Shown piece by piece: positions 28,091 to 36,230 of a stretch of 64,000 nt of DNA (within the stretch, counting starts at the first letter, position 1; the number at the start of each line of letters is the position of its first letter). This stretch comes from Streptomyces triculaminicus (GTDB lineage: Bacteria > Actinomycetota > Actinomycetes > Streptomycetales > Streptomycetaceae). Under the pieces are notes generated by a model that searched no databases, was not told the origin of the DNA, and was given only the letters and a program-made list of their open reading frames with translations. Location of the stretch: NCBI RefSeq assembly GCF_017349075.1, contig NZ_JAFMOF010000002.1, positions 372,001-436,000 of the forward strand. The letters run 5' to 3'. The translations under genes were made by a program, and so were the position numbers.

Positions 28091-29323
28091 ATGGCCGAGC
28101 TGCACGCACACGTCGCCGCCTATCCCGTCGGACTGCGCCTCGCCGGGCGCCGGGTCGTCGTCCTGGGTGCCGGTCAGGTGGCCCAGCGCCGTCTGCCCGC
28201 CCTCCTGGCCGCCGGTGCCGACGTCCTGCTGATCTCCCCCTCCGCCACCCCTTCCGTGGAGGCGATGGCCGAGGCGGGCGAACTGCGCTGGGAGCGCCGC
28301 GGCTACCGCGACGGTGACCTGGACGGCGCCTGGTACGCCCTGATCTCCACCGACGACCCCGCCGCGAACGAGGCGGCCTCCGCCGAGGCCGAGGCCCGCC
28401 GCGTGTGGGCCGTACGCAGCGACGACGCCGACGCCGCCTCGGCCTGGACCCCGGCCACCGGCCGCGCCGCGGGCGTCACCGTCGCGGTACTGACCGGCCA
28501 GGACCCCCGCCGCTCCGCCGCCGTGCGCGACGCGGTGGTCGAGGGCCTGCGCGACGGTTCGCTCGCCGCCCCCCACCACCGCGCCCGCGCCAAGGGCGTC
28601 TCCCTCGTGGGCGGCGGCCCCGGCGACCCCGACCTGATCACGGTGCGGGGCCGCAGGCTCCTCGCCGAGGCGGACGTGGTCGTCGCCGACCGCCTGGGCC
28701 CGCGCGACCTCCTCGACGAACTTCCCCCGCACGTCGAGGTCATCGACGCGGCCAAGATCCCCTACGGCCGGTTCATGGCCCAGGAGGTCATCAACAACGC
28801 GCTGATCGAGCACGCCAAGGCCGGAAAGGCCGTGGTCCGCCTCAAGGGCGGCGACCCCTTCGTCTTCGGCCGCGGCATGGAGGAGGTCCAGGCCCTGGCC
28901 GAGCACGGCATCCCGTGCACCGTCGTCCCGGGCATCTCCAGCTCGATCAGCGTCCCGGCAGCCGCCGGAATCCCCGTCACCCACCGTGGGGTGGCACATG
29001 AGTTCACGGTGGTCAGCGGGCACGTGGCGCCCGACGACCCGCGTTCGCTCGTCGACTGGGAGGCGCTCGCCCGGCTGCGCGGGACGCTGGTCCTGCTGAT
29101 GTCGGTGGAGAACATCGGGGCGATCGCGGAGACGCTGATACGGCACGGCCGCCCCGCCGCCACGCCCGTGGCGGTGGTGCAGGAAGGAACCACGGCGGCC
29201 CAGCGCCGTGTGGACGCGACGCTGGAGACGGTGGGGGAGAGGACGGCGGCGGAGGGCATACGCCCGCCGGCGGTCATCGTGATCGGCGAAGTGGTGAACG
29301 CGGCCCGGCCGAACGAAGGCTGA
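28091..29323 (+). CDS. Bifunctional precorrin-2 dehydrogenase / uroporphyrinogen-III C-methyltransferase (CysG-like)
   Basis: 410 aa. The N-terminal third is a CysG-A/Met8-type Rossmann domain (GLRLAGRRVVVLGAGQVAQRRLPALLAAGADVLLISP), which oxidises precorrin-2. From about residue 170 it is SUMT: VSLVGGGPGDPDLITVRGRRLLAEADVVVADRL, VVRLKGGDPFVFGRGMEE, VPGISSSISVPAAAGIPVTHRG. Feeds both siroheme (sulfite and nitrite reductases) and cobalamin. Its place beside the CbiE/T and BluB-CobT fusions points to the latter. The start is ATG 28091; the 39 bp of open frame upstream lack a better start. Confidence 0.93.
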   Translation: MAELHAHVAAYPVGLRLAGRRVVVLGAGQVAQRRLPALLAAGADVLLISPSATPSVEAMAEAGELRWERRGYRDGDLDGAWYALISTDDPAANEAASAEAEARRVWAVRSDDADAASAWTPATGRAAGVTVAVLTGQDPRRSAAVRDAVVEGLRDGSLAAPHHRARAKGVSLVGGGPGDPDLITVRGRRLLAEADVVVADRLGPRDLLDELPPHVEVIDAAKIPYGRFMAQEVINNALIEHAKAGKAVVRLKGGDPFVFGRGMEEVQALAEHGIPCTVVPGISSSISVPAAAGIPVTHRGVAHEFTVVSGHVAPDDPRSLVDWEALARLRGTLVLLMSVENIGAIAETLIRHGRPAATPVAVVQEGTTAAQRRVDATLETVGERTAAEGIRPPAVIVIGEVVNAARPNEG

Positions 29324-29416
29324 AGCGACACGGACTCCACCGGCACCCCAGCCCACCCCGCCCCAGGCGGGGTCCGGCACCCGATTTCGAACCAGGCGAA
29401 CCAGGAAAAACAGACC

Positions 29417-30235
29417 ATGGCCGACCTCATCACCATCGACGACCCCGACGACCCCCGCCTGCACGACTACACCGGCCTGACGGACGTCGAACTGCGCCGC
29501 CGCCGCGAGCCCGAGGAGGGGCTGTTCATCGCGGAGGGCGAGAAGGTGATCCGCCGCGCCGGGCAGGCCGGCTACGGGATGCGGTCGATGCTGCTGACGG
29601 CCAAGTGGGTCGAGGTGATGCGGGACGTCATCGAGGAGAGCACGGCCCCGGTCTACGCCGTGACCCCGGACCTGGCGGAGCGGGTGACGGGCTATCACGT
29701 CCACCGCGGAGCTCTCGCCTCCATGCGGCGCAAGCCGCTGCCGGAAGCCGGTGAGCTGCTGCGCACGGCCCGCCGGGTCGCGGTGCTCGAGGGCCTGGTG
29801 GACCACACCAACATCGGCGCGATCTTCCGCAGCGCGGCCGCGCTCGGGATGGACGCGGTCCTGCTGTCCCCGGACTGCGCCGACCCGCTCTACCGCCGCT
29901 CGGTGAAGGTCTCGATGGGCGCGGTCTTCTCCGTGCCCTACGCCCGCCTGGACAGCTGGCCGGCCGATCTGGAGGCGGTGCGCGAGGCGGGATTCGGCCT
30001 GCTCGCCCTCACCCCGCACGAGAAGGCGACGTCCATGGACGAGGCGGCTCCGCACCGCCTGGAGCGGGTGGCGCTGATGCTGGGGGCGGAAGGTGACGGC
30101 CTGTCCGACCGTGCGCTGCGCGCGGCCGACGAGTGGGTCCGGATCCCGATGGCCCACGGAGTCGACTCCCTCAACGTGGGCGCGGCGGCGGCGGTGGCGT
30201 TCTACGCGGTGACGACGGGCCGCCCGACGGCCTAG
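29417..30235 (+). CDS. TrmH/SpoU family RNA 2'-O-methyltransferase
   Basis: 272 aa. N-terminal substrate-binding domain (EEGLFIAEGEKVIRRAGQ), then the SPOUT trefoil-knot motifs: motif 1 LVDHTNIGAIFRSAAALGMDAVLLSP, motif 2 VALMLGAEGDGLSDRAL, motif 3 VRIPMAHGVDSLNVGAAAAVAFY. Methylates a ribose in rRNA or tRNA; the site is not predictable (TsnR-like resistance enzymes and housekeeping RlmB share these motifs). The start ATG 29417 lies in a 93-bp gap after the SUMT gene. Converges with a protein-kinase gene, sharing CTAG as overlapping stops. Confidence 0.9.
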   Translation: MADLITIDDPDDPRLHDYTGLTDVELRRRREPEEGLFIAEGEKVIRRAGQAGYGMRSMLLTAKWVEVMRDVIEESTAPVYAVTPDLAERVTGYHVHRGALASMRRKPLPEAGELLRTARRVAVLEGLVDHTNIGAIFRSAAALGMDAVLLSPDCADPLYRRSVKVSMGAVFSVPYARLDSWPADLEAVREAGFGLLALTPHEKATSMDEAAPHRLERVALMLGAEGDGLSDRALRAADEWVRIPMAHGVDSLNVGAAAAVAFYAVTTGRPTA

Positions 30236-31602
30236 CGGCCGACCGCCCCGGCCCCCGGGCCGACCGCCGCTCCGGAAACCCCCACTGGCGCCCCCGGCAA
30301 GTGCGGCGCCTCCGGCACGAGCGGCGCCTCCGGCGCGAGCGGCGCCACCGGCACCCCCGAGACCTCCCCCATACTCCGGGCAGGCCCCTGGCACCCCTGG
30401 GCGGCCGCGATCCCGAGCGCGACCAGCAGGGTCACCACGACGAAGACGATGAGCCGCTGCCGCAGCAGCTTGCGGTCCGGCCCGGGCCGCCGCCCGCCGC
30501 TCCCCGGGCGCGTGCGGGCACCGGTACGAGCACCGGTGCGGGAGGCGTTGCGGTCGCGTACGCCCCGCTGGGCCGCCACCGGCCCCCGCCGGTCGATGGC
30601 TGTCGGGCCGGGCGCGGGCGCGCCTTGCGGGACCTGTGGGGCGTGTGGGGCGTGCGGCCGCGGCGTGGGGGCGCTGCCGGGCCGCCGCTCGGTGCGCTGG
30701 CGCTCGTACTCGGCGGCCCGCCGGGCCGAGGGCCGGTCGGGCTCGCGGCGCGGGGACGGCGGCCGGCCCTCGGCCAGCCCGTGCGCCTCGCGGGCCGCGA
30801 TCTCCTTCAGCCGCAGGGAGAGCTGCAGGGTGCTGGGCCGCTCCTCGGGGTCCTTGGCGAGGCATGCGTGAATGAGCGGGGCCAGGGCGTCGGGCACGCC
30901 CATGAGCTGTGGCTCCTCGTGGACGACGCGGTAGAGCATGACCTCCGAACTGCCCTGCCCGAACGGAGAGTCGGCCGTCGAGGCGTAGGCCAGCGTGGCG
31001 CCGAGCGCGAAGACGTCGGTCGCGGGGGTCACGGCGGCGCCGCGCACCTGCTCGGGGGCGAGGAAGCCGGGGGAGCCCACGGCCGTGCCCACGTGGGTGA
31101 GCGTGCTCGCCCCGGTGGCCCAGGCGATGCCGAAGTCGATGATGCGGGGGCCCTTGGGGGAGAGCAGGATGTTGGAGGGCTTGAGGTCCCGGTGGACGAC
31201 GCCGGCGTCGTGCACGGCCAGCAGTCCTTCCGCCAACGCGGCCCCGATGGAGGCGGTCTGAGCGGCCGACAGCGGCCCTTCCTCGGTCACCTTGTCGTGC
31301 AGGGAGGGGCCCGGCACGTACTGCGTGGCGAACCAGGGCCGGTCCGCCTCCAGGTCGGCGGCCACCAGCCGCGCCGTACAGCCGCCGCGGATGCGCCGGG
31401 CGGCGGAGACCTCGCGGGCGAAGCGGGAGCGGAACTCCTGGTCCTCGGCGAGGTCCGGACGGATGACCTTGAGCGCCACGCGCTGCCCGCGCCGGTCGGA
31501 GCCCAGGTAGACCACGCCCATGCCGCCCGCGCCCAGTCTGCGGTGCAGCCGGAAGGAGCCGACGACACGCGGGTCCTCGCGCCGGAGCCGCATCATCGTC
31601 AT
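30232..31602 (-). CDS. Membrane Ser/Thr protein kinase (Hanks type)
   Basis: 456 aa. Kinase domain about residues 15-270: glycine loop RLGAGGMGVVYLG, Lys in VALKVI, catalytic loop VVHRDLKPSNILL, DFG in IIDFGIAW, APE in FLAPEQV. Then about 110 Pro/Arg-rich residues, one membrane helix (LIVFVVVTLLVALGIAAA, near 390) and a short Ala-Pro-Val repeat tail (APLAPEAPLVPEAP) outside. No PASTA or other sensor domain, so the signal is unknown. Start ATG 31602 preceded by GGAGG and GGGGA. Stop shared with the converging methyltransferase gene. Confidence 0.92.
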   Translation of the reverse strand: MTMMRLRREDPRVVGSFRLHRRLGAGGMGVVYLGSDRRGQRVALKVIRPDLAEDQEFRSRFAREVSAARRIRGGCTARLVAADLEADRPWFATQYVPGPSLHDKVTEEGPLSAAQTASIGAALAEGLLAVHDAGVVHRDLKPSNILLSPKGPRIIDFGIAWATGASTLTHVGTAVGSPGFLAPEQVRGAAVTPATDVFALGATLAYASTADSPFGQGSSEVMLYRVVHEEPQLMGVPDALAPLIHACLAKDPEERPSTLQLSLRLKEIAAREAHGLAEGRPPSPRREPDRPSARRAAEYERQRTERRPGSAPTPRPHAPHAPQVPQGAPAPGPTAIDRRGPVAAQRGVRDRNASRTGARTGARTRPGSGGRRPGPDRKLLRQRLIVFVVVTLLVALGIAAAQGCQGPARSMGEVSGVPVAPLAPEAPLVPEAPHLPGAPVGVSGAAVGPGAGAVGR

Positions 31603-32320
31603 GTTCGTCCCCTACCTCCGGTGGGACTGCCCCACATCGCTGCCCTTCGGCCGTCCGGCCCTTTGGTCGGGCCGTCAGGCCCCGTTGGCCGCCCGGCCTC
31701 TGACGTGGCACAGCTTACGGATTGACGGACGGTCGCGCTGCGAGGCCGCGCATGCGTCGGCAGGTGGATTGTCGGTGCCGGGCGGGATGCCCGAAGTGCG
31801 GGCGCGCGGCGGCGGAAGGCCGCCCCCGGCGCCGGACCGGCGGCTCAAGGGGCCGCAGCGAAAGGGGGATTGGCGCCTTCAGGGGGGACCGGGCGGAGAG
31901 CACCTCGGGCGCCGGGGGCAGGACTCGAACGTATGACGTGACGGCAGGCCGGGCGGCCCCGAGGGTGGAGGCGGCGGTCCGCCGGGACGTGGTGGAAGTG
32001 AGCGAAGTCACCCGGCGCGCGGTGCCGCGCGCGGTGCCGTGGGCGGACGGGAGGGGTGTCCCCTCGGGGAGGACCCCCAAGGCGCGGGGGAGGGGTCTCC
32101 ACCCACGGGAGTAGCCCCGGGGCGCGGCCTCATCCTCGCGGAGAACCGTCAAGCGGTACGAGGGCATGACGCCGGGCGGCGGCCCCGCGCCTAGTGTTGA
32201 AGGCAAGCGGCGGGCGCGAACACTCGTCCCCCGAGGTCAGGTGCCCGCCGCCCCCAGGCAACGCACGAGCGGGCATGCACGAACGGGCATCACAGGCGGA
32301 AAGCGGAAGGGAGAGGACCG
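31603..32320. other. 718-bp region without a recognised gene
   Basis: Open frames here lack typical Streptomyces codon bias. At 31908-31930 the minus strand reads like the last 23 nt of a tRNA (GTTCGAGTCCTGCCCCCGGC), but no cloverleaf lies before it, so it is a tRNA 3'-end fragment such as an old attachment site. GCGCGCGG/CCGCGCGC and several G-run hairpins occur near 32010-32100, and a TAGTGT -10-like box (32192-32197) may serve the 68-aa gene downstream. Confidence 0.4.
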
Positions 32321-32527
32321 ATGGCGCACTACGCGGAACGTCCCGGCGGCCGGGCAAGGACCCGGCAGTCGGTGGACGTCTTCGGGCAGCGCCCGTCCTC
32401 CACCCGCCACCCGCTGGTCGCGGCGGCCATGGTGCTGCCGCTGGCGGCTCTCCTGGCCGTCGTCTTCGGCGGCTGGGACGCCGTCGTCACACAAGCGTCG
32501 TCCGTGGCCGGAATGCTGGGGCGCTGA
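32321..32527 (+). CDS. Small membrane protein, 68 aa
   Basis: A basic hydrophilic N-terminus (GGRARTRQSVDVFGQRPSSTRHP) is followed by one helix (LVAAAMVLPLAALLAVVFGGW) and a short tail. It has strong third-position GC and a good ribosome-binding site (GGAAGGGAGAGG) before ATG 32321, and is closed by a strong terminator, all arguing for a real gene. No family recognised. Confidence 0.6.
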   Translation: MAHYAERPGGRARTRQSVDVFGQRPSSTRHPLVAAAMVLPLAALLAVVFGGWDAVVTQASSVAGMLGR

Positions 32528-32604
32528 CGCGCCCCGGGTCCGGGAGAGCGGCCCGGGCCGAGAACGGTCATAACCCCGTGGGGACGGGGGTGCGGCGGAC
32601 GGCA

Positions 32605-32642
32605 CGAGGGGCCGGGCACCTGGGGAGGTGCCCGGCCCCTCG
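32605..32642. terminator. Terminator between the small membrane protein and the tRNA cluster
   Basis: 17-bp stem CGAGGGGCCGGGCACCT (32605-32621) with its complement (32626-32642), GGGG loop. It can end both the plus-strand gene and the minus-strand tRNA operon. Confidence 0.8.
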
Positions 32643-32730
32643 CGTTCTCGTACAACCCACCACTGCGACGTACCGGACGAAAAAGACCGGTGGCCGGAGC
32701 CCTGGGGGCCCCGGCCACCGGCCGTGATGG

Positions 32731-32802
32731 TGCGCGATACTGGGATTGAACCAGTGACCTCTTCCGTGTCAGGGAAGCGCTCTCCCGCTGAGCTAATCGC
32801 GC
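32731..32802 (-). tRNA. tRNA-Val (GAC), copy 1
   Basis: 72 nt, acceptor GCGCGAT, anticodon loop CTGACAC in a CTTCC/GGAAG stem, T-arm GGTTCAATCC. CCA encoded at 32728-32730. Last tRNA of the minus-strand cluster. Confidence 0.95.
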
Positions 32803-32824
32803 GGGAAGATCCTTGCGGACCTGG

Positions 32825-32896
32825 TGGACGATACTGGGATTGAACCAGTGACCTCTTCCGTGTCAGGGAAGCGCTCTCCCGCTGAGCTAATCGTCC
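32825..32896 (-). tRNA. tRNA-Val (GAC), copy 2
   Basis: Same body as copy 1, but the acceptor stem begins GGACGAT. CCA encoded (32822-32824). Part of a 179-bp duplicated unit. Confidence 0.95.
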
Positions 32897-32909
32897 GGGT
32901 GGTGCTGCG

Positions 32910-32981
32910 TGCGCGATACTGGGATTGAACCAGTGACCTCTTCCGTGTCAGGGAAGCGCTCTCCCGCTGAGCTAATCGCGC
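32910..32981 (-). tRNA. tRNA-Val (GAC), copy 3
   Basis: Sequence identical in form to copy 1 (acceptor GCGCGAT), 179 bp from it; here CCA is not encoded. Confidence 0.95.
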
Positions 32982-33003
32982 GGGAAGATCCATGCGGATC
33001 TGG

Positions 33004-33075
33004 TGGACGATACTGGGATTGAACCAGTGACCTCTTCCGTGTCAGGGAAGCGCTCTCCCGCTGAGCTAATCGTCC
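33004..33075 (-). tRNA. tRNA-Val (GAC), copy 4
   Basis: Matches copy 2 (acceptor GGACGAT) at a distance of 179 bp, CCA encoded (33001-33003). Confidence 0.95.
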
Positions 33076-33079
33076 TTGG

Positions 33080-33150
33080 AGGTGGAGACGGGATTTGAAC
33101 CCGTGTAGACGGCTTTGCAGGCCGTTGCCTCGCCTCTCGGCCACTCCACC
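33080..33150 (-). tRNA. tRNA-Cys (GCA)
   Basis: 71 nt, acceptor GGTGGAG, anticodon stem-loop ACGGC-CTGCAAA-GCCGT, T-arm GGTTCAAATCC, CCA encoded. Confidence 0.95.
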
Positions 33151-33185
33151 AGGAGTGCGGGGGTTCGGGAAGATCCCCCTACTCG

Positions 33186-33258
<73 letters not shown>

Positions 33259-33325
33259 AGGTGCCTCCCCCGGATCACCGGGAGCTGCTCCGCCGTTTCG
33301 CTTCCGCGTCCCGGCGACGTGTTGA

Positions 33326-33353
33326 ACTTTAGCGGATTCCGGCGCCAGCTCAA
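33326..33353 (-). promoter_or_regulatory. Promoter of the tRNA cluster
   Basis: On the minus strand, TTGAGC (33353-33348), 16-bp spacer, TAAAGT (33331-33326), about 68 bp before tRNA-Gly. This is a good vegetative-type promoter for the whole Gly-Cys-Val4 transcript. Confidence 0.6.
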
Positions 33354-33428
33354 ATTCCGTTTGCCCAGCGTGCTGCGCTGATCCCACGCGAGGGCCGGTC
33401 GCGGACCCCGCGCCATAGACTCGATGAC

Positions 33429-34499
33429 GTGCAGAGCCTCCCTCCGATGTCCTCCCCGATGGCCCGCTTCGGCGGCCTGATCGCCACTGACCTGCGGGAT
33501 GTCACCAGTGACCCGGCCGCCCTGGAATCCGCCGGCTGGTGGGCCGTCGTCGCCGACTTCGAGGGCGGCCTGACGTGCGCGCGCTTCGGCGACGTCCGGC
33601 CCGCTCCCGCGCCCGCCCCGGTGCCCGGCCGCTGGCGGGGCCCGGCGCCCGAGGACTGGACCAGCTCCCTGGACCGCGACGCCTACGTCGCGGGCGTCCG
33701 GCGCGTACGCGAGCACATAGCCGCCGGCGAGGTCTACCAGGCCAATCTCTGCCGCGTCCTGAGCGCGCCGCTGCCGGACCCGGACGCCGCCGACGTGGAC
33801 GCCCTGACCGCGCTGCTCGCCCGGGGCAACCCCGCCCCCTACGCCGGAACGGTTCGCCTGCCCGCGCACGGGGTGGAGGTGGCCACCGCCTCGCCCGAGC
33901 TCTACCTGCGCCGCTCCGGCCGCACCGTGGAGTCCGGACCCATCAAGGGGACCGGCCGCACCGCCGAGGACCTGCTGGAGAAGGACCACGCCGAGAACGT
34001 GATGATCGTGGACCTGGTCCGCAACGACCTCGGCCGCGTCTGCGCCACCGGCTCCGTGACCGTCCCCGCGCTCTGCGCGGTCGAGCCGCACCCCGGACTG
34101 GTCCACCTCGTCTCCACCGTCCGCGGACAGCTCGCCGACGACGTCGGCTGGGCCGAGCTGTTCGACGCGACCTTCCCGCCCGGCTCCGTGACCGGCGCCC
34201 CCAAGGCCAGCGCCCTGGACATCATCGGCTCCCTGGAACCCGCCCCGCGCGGCCCCTACTGCGGAGGCATCGGCTGGGTGGACGCCGACCGGGGCACCGG
34301 CGAGCTGGCCGTCGGCATCCGCACCTTCTGGATCGACCGCGCGGCACCCGGCGGACCGGTCCTGCGCTTCGGCACCGGAGCCGGCATCACCTGGGGCTCC
34401 GACCCGGAGCGCGAGTGGGCCGAGACCGAGCTCAAGGCGTCCCGGCTGCTCGCGATAGCGTCGGGAACACACCGGCCGCTGGAAGGGACGAACCGGTGA
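33429..34499 (+). CDS. pabB: Aminodeoxychorismate synthase component I
   Basis: 356 aa, chorismate-binding enzyme. The diagnostic motif is SGPIKGTGRT: the Lys-containing PIKGT is typical of PabB, whereas anthranilate synthases have PIAGT. Other core blocks are YQANLCR, ENVMIVDLVRNDLGRV, PGSVTGAPK and YCGGIGW. Makes 4-amino-4-deoxychorismate for folate or for p-aminobenzoate-derived metabolites. Shorter at the N-terminus than E. coli PabB (453 aa). Overlaps pabC (GTGA). The glutaminase PabA is not in the window. Confidence 0.9.
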   Translation: MQSLPPMSSPMARFGGLIATDLRDVTSDPAALESAGWWAVVADFEGGLTCARFGDVRPAPAPAPVPGRWRGPAPEDWTSSLDRDAYVAGVRRVREHIAAGEVYQANLCRVLSAPLPDPDAADVDALTALLARGNPAPYAGTVRLPAHGVEVATASPELYLRRSGRTVESGPIKGTGRTAEDLLEKDHAENVMIVDLVRNDLGRVCATGSVTVPALCAVEPHPGLVHLVSTVRGQLADDVGWAELFDATFPPGSVTGAPKASALDIIGSLEPAPRGPYCGGIGWVDADRGTGELAVGIRTFWIDRAAPGGPVLRFGTGAGITWGSDPEREWAETELKASRLLAIASGTHRPLEGTNR

Positions 34500-35317
34500 G
34501 AATCTGGCTCAACGGTGCGCTGCGCGACGCCGACAGTGCCCATGTCTCCGTCTTCGACCACGGCCTGACGGTCGGCGACGGCGTCTTCGAAACACTGAAG
34601 ACCACGGCCGGCCGGCCCTTCGCCATGACCCGCCACCTGGCCCGGCTCGCCCGCAGCGCCCAGGGCCTCGGCCTGCCCGAGCCCGACCTCGACGAGGTGC
34701 GCCACGCCTGTGACGCCGTCCTCGAGGCCAACCCCATGCCGCTCGGCCGGCTGCGGATCACCTACACCGGAGGGCTCTCCCCGCTGGGCTCGGACCGCGG
34801 CACCGCCGGCCCCACCCTCGCCGTGGCCCTCAGCGAGACCACCCGGCGCGCCGACACCACGGCCGCCGTCACCGTGCCCTGGACCCGCAACGAGCGCGGC
34901 GCCCTCGCCGGCCTGAAGTCCACCTCGTACGCCGAGAACGTCGTCGCCCTCGAGCGGGCCCGGCAGCAGGGCGCCACCGAGGCGCTGTTCGCCAACACCG
35001 TCGGCGCGCTCTGCGAGGGCACCGGATCCAACGTCTTCGTCGTCCTCGACGGCGAGCTGCACACCCCGCCCGTCGCCGCCGGCTGTCTGCCCGGCATCAC
35101 CCGCGCCCTCGTCATGGAATGGACCGGCGCCCACGAGAGCGACCTGCCCCTGGAGGCCCTCGACCGCGCCGAGGAGATCTTCCTGACCTCCAGCCTCCGC
35201 GACGTCCAGGCCGTCCACACCCTCGACGGCCGCCAACTCCCCGGCGCGCCCGGCCCGGTGACCGCCAAGGCGATGCGGGTCTTCGGCGAGCGCGCGGCCG
35301 CGGACATCGATCCGTAA
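34496..35317 (+). CDS. pabC: Aminodeoxychorismate lyase
   Basis: 273 aa, PLP fold-type IV (class IV aminotransferase). IWLNGALRDADSAHVSVFDHGLTVGDGVFETLKT is the family start; the PLP Lys is in GLKSTSYAENVVALERARQQGATEALF, followed by CEGTGSNVFVVLDGELHTPP. Together with the preceding gene gives p-aminobenzoate. The GTG start overlaps the pabB stop. Branched-chain or D-amino-acid aminotransferase activity cannot be excluded by motif alone, but coupling to pabB supports PabC. Confidence 0.9.
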   Translation: MRIWLNGALRDADSAHVSVFDHGLTVGDGVFETLKTTAGRPFAMTRHLARLARSAQGLGLPEPDLDEVRHACDAVLEANPMPLGRLRITYTGGLSPLGSDRGTAGPTLAVALSETTRRADTTAAVTVPWTRNERGALAGLKSTSYAENVVALERARQQGATEALFANTVGALCEGTGSNVFVVLDGELHTPPVAAGCLPGITRALVMEWTGAHESDLPLEALDRAEEIFLTSSLRDVQAVHTLDGRQLPGAPGPVTAKAMRVFGERAAADIDP

Positions 35318-35358
35318 ATCCCGTGACGGGGGGCCGCCAGGCCGGTAGAACACCAGGA

Positions 35359-36180
35359 ATGACGACCACCCTGCGGCCCACCGCACCCGAACAGCGCACC
35401 GACGACGGCGCCCGGTCCCGTTCGTACGAGGTCTGCGTCAACAGCCGGCGCGTCGGCACGGTCGACATCTCCACCGAGCCCCGCCTCGGGCCGGCCGTCG
35501 GCAGGATCGCCCACCTGGTCATCAACGAACGCGACCGGCACCGCGGGCGCGCCACGGTCGCCGCGCTCGCCGCCGAGGAGGTGCTGCGCGGCTGGGGCTG
35601 TGAGCAGATCGTGGTGAGCGTCCCCGCGAGCGCGACGACCGCCCTGGGACTGGCCGGGGCACTCGGCTACACCGAGCGCAGCCGCAACATGTCCAAACCG
35701 CTGGCCGCCGCCCCCGAGCTGCCCGCTGGCAGCACCCCCCGCCCCATGGACGAGGCGGAGTTCCGCCGCTGGCTGGACCACTCCCGCCGGAGCTACGCCC
35801 GGGACTGGATCGAGCGGGGCCTGCCGCCCGCCCTGGCCGAGGCCAAGGCCCGGCGCGACCACGAGGGCGCGCTCGGGCAGGGCCTGGCCACGCCCGGCAC
35901 CACCCTGGCCGTCCTGTCCCACGACGGCGAGGACGTCGGCACCCTGTGGGTGGGGCCGCACCCCGACGGCCGCTACGTCTTCGACGTCGAGGTCGGCGAG
36001 GCCCACCGGGGCCGCGGGCACGGCCGCACCCTGATGCTCCTCGCCGAGCGCGAGGCCCTGGCGGCCGGCGCGGCCGCGCTCGGGCTCCACGTCTTCGCCG
36101 GCAACACCCCGGCCCTGCGGCTGTACGAGTCGCTCGGCTACCGGCCGACCGCCTTCAACCTGTACAAGCCGCTGCTCTAG
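35359..36180 (+). CDS. Double-domain GNAT acetyltransferase
   Basis: 273 aa with two GNAT units. The N-terminal half has RIAHLVINERDRHRGRATVAALAAEEVLRGWG (acetyl-CoA loop RHRGRA) and ALGYTERSRNM; the C-terminal half has DVEVGEAHRGRGHGRTLMLLAEREAL and NTPALRLYESLGYRPT. Tandem GNATs of this size include mycothiol synthase-like proteins, but this one is too divergent to assign. Start ATG 35359 after ACCAGGA. 41 bp from pabC. Confidence 0.8.
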   Translation: MTTTLRPTAPEQRTDDGARSRSYEVCVNSRRVGTVDISTEPRLGPAVGRIAHLVINERDRHRGRATVAALAAEEVLRGWGCEQIVVSVPASATTALGLAGALGYTERSRNMSKPLAAAPELPAGSTPRPMDEAEFRRWLDHSRRSYARDWIERGLPPALAEAKARRDHEGALGQGLATPGTTLAVLSHDGEDVGTLWVGPHPDGRYVFDVEVGEAHRGRGHGRTLMLLAEREALAAGAAALGLHVFAGNTPALRLYESLGYRPTAFNLYKPLL

Positions 36181-36204
36181 CCGCGGTGTCTCCCCGCGGT
36201 GTGT

Positions 36205-36230
36205 CCCTACGGCGTGTCCGAGGGGTCAGC
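36205..36230. mobile_element. Solo end of the 18.1-kb MITE
   Basis: Positions 36211-36230 match 18101-18120 in 19 of 20 bases (23 of 26 when extended left). No partner inverted repeat is seen nearby, so this is a remnant or single-ended copy. It supplies the stop codon of the neighbouring minus-strand DsbA-like gene (36226-36228). Confidence 0.55.

Noticed and set aside
31880..32000. Complete tRNA gene at the tRNA-like tail
   Set aside because: The sequence before the tail does not form T-stem, anticodon or acceptor pairing.
31722..32114. 130-codon ORF containing GAGGRTRTYD
   Set aside because: Composition is Arg-rich without normal codon bias. The GGRTRT string comes from reading a tRNA-like 3' end.
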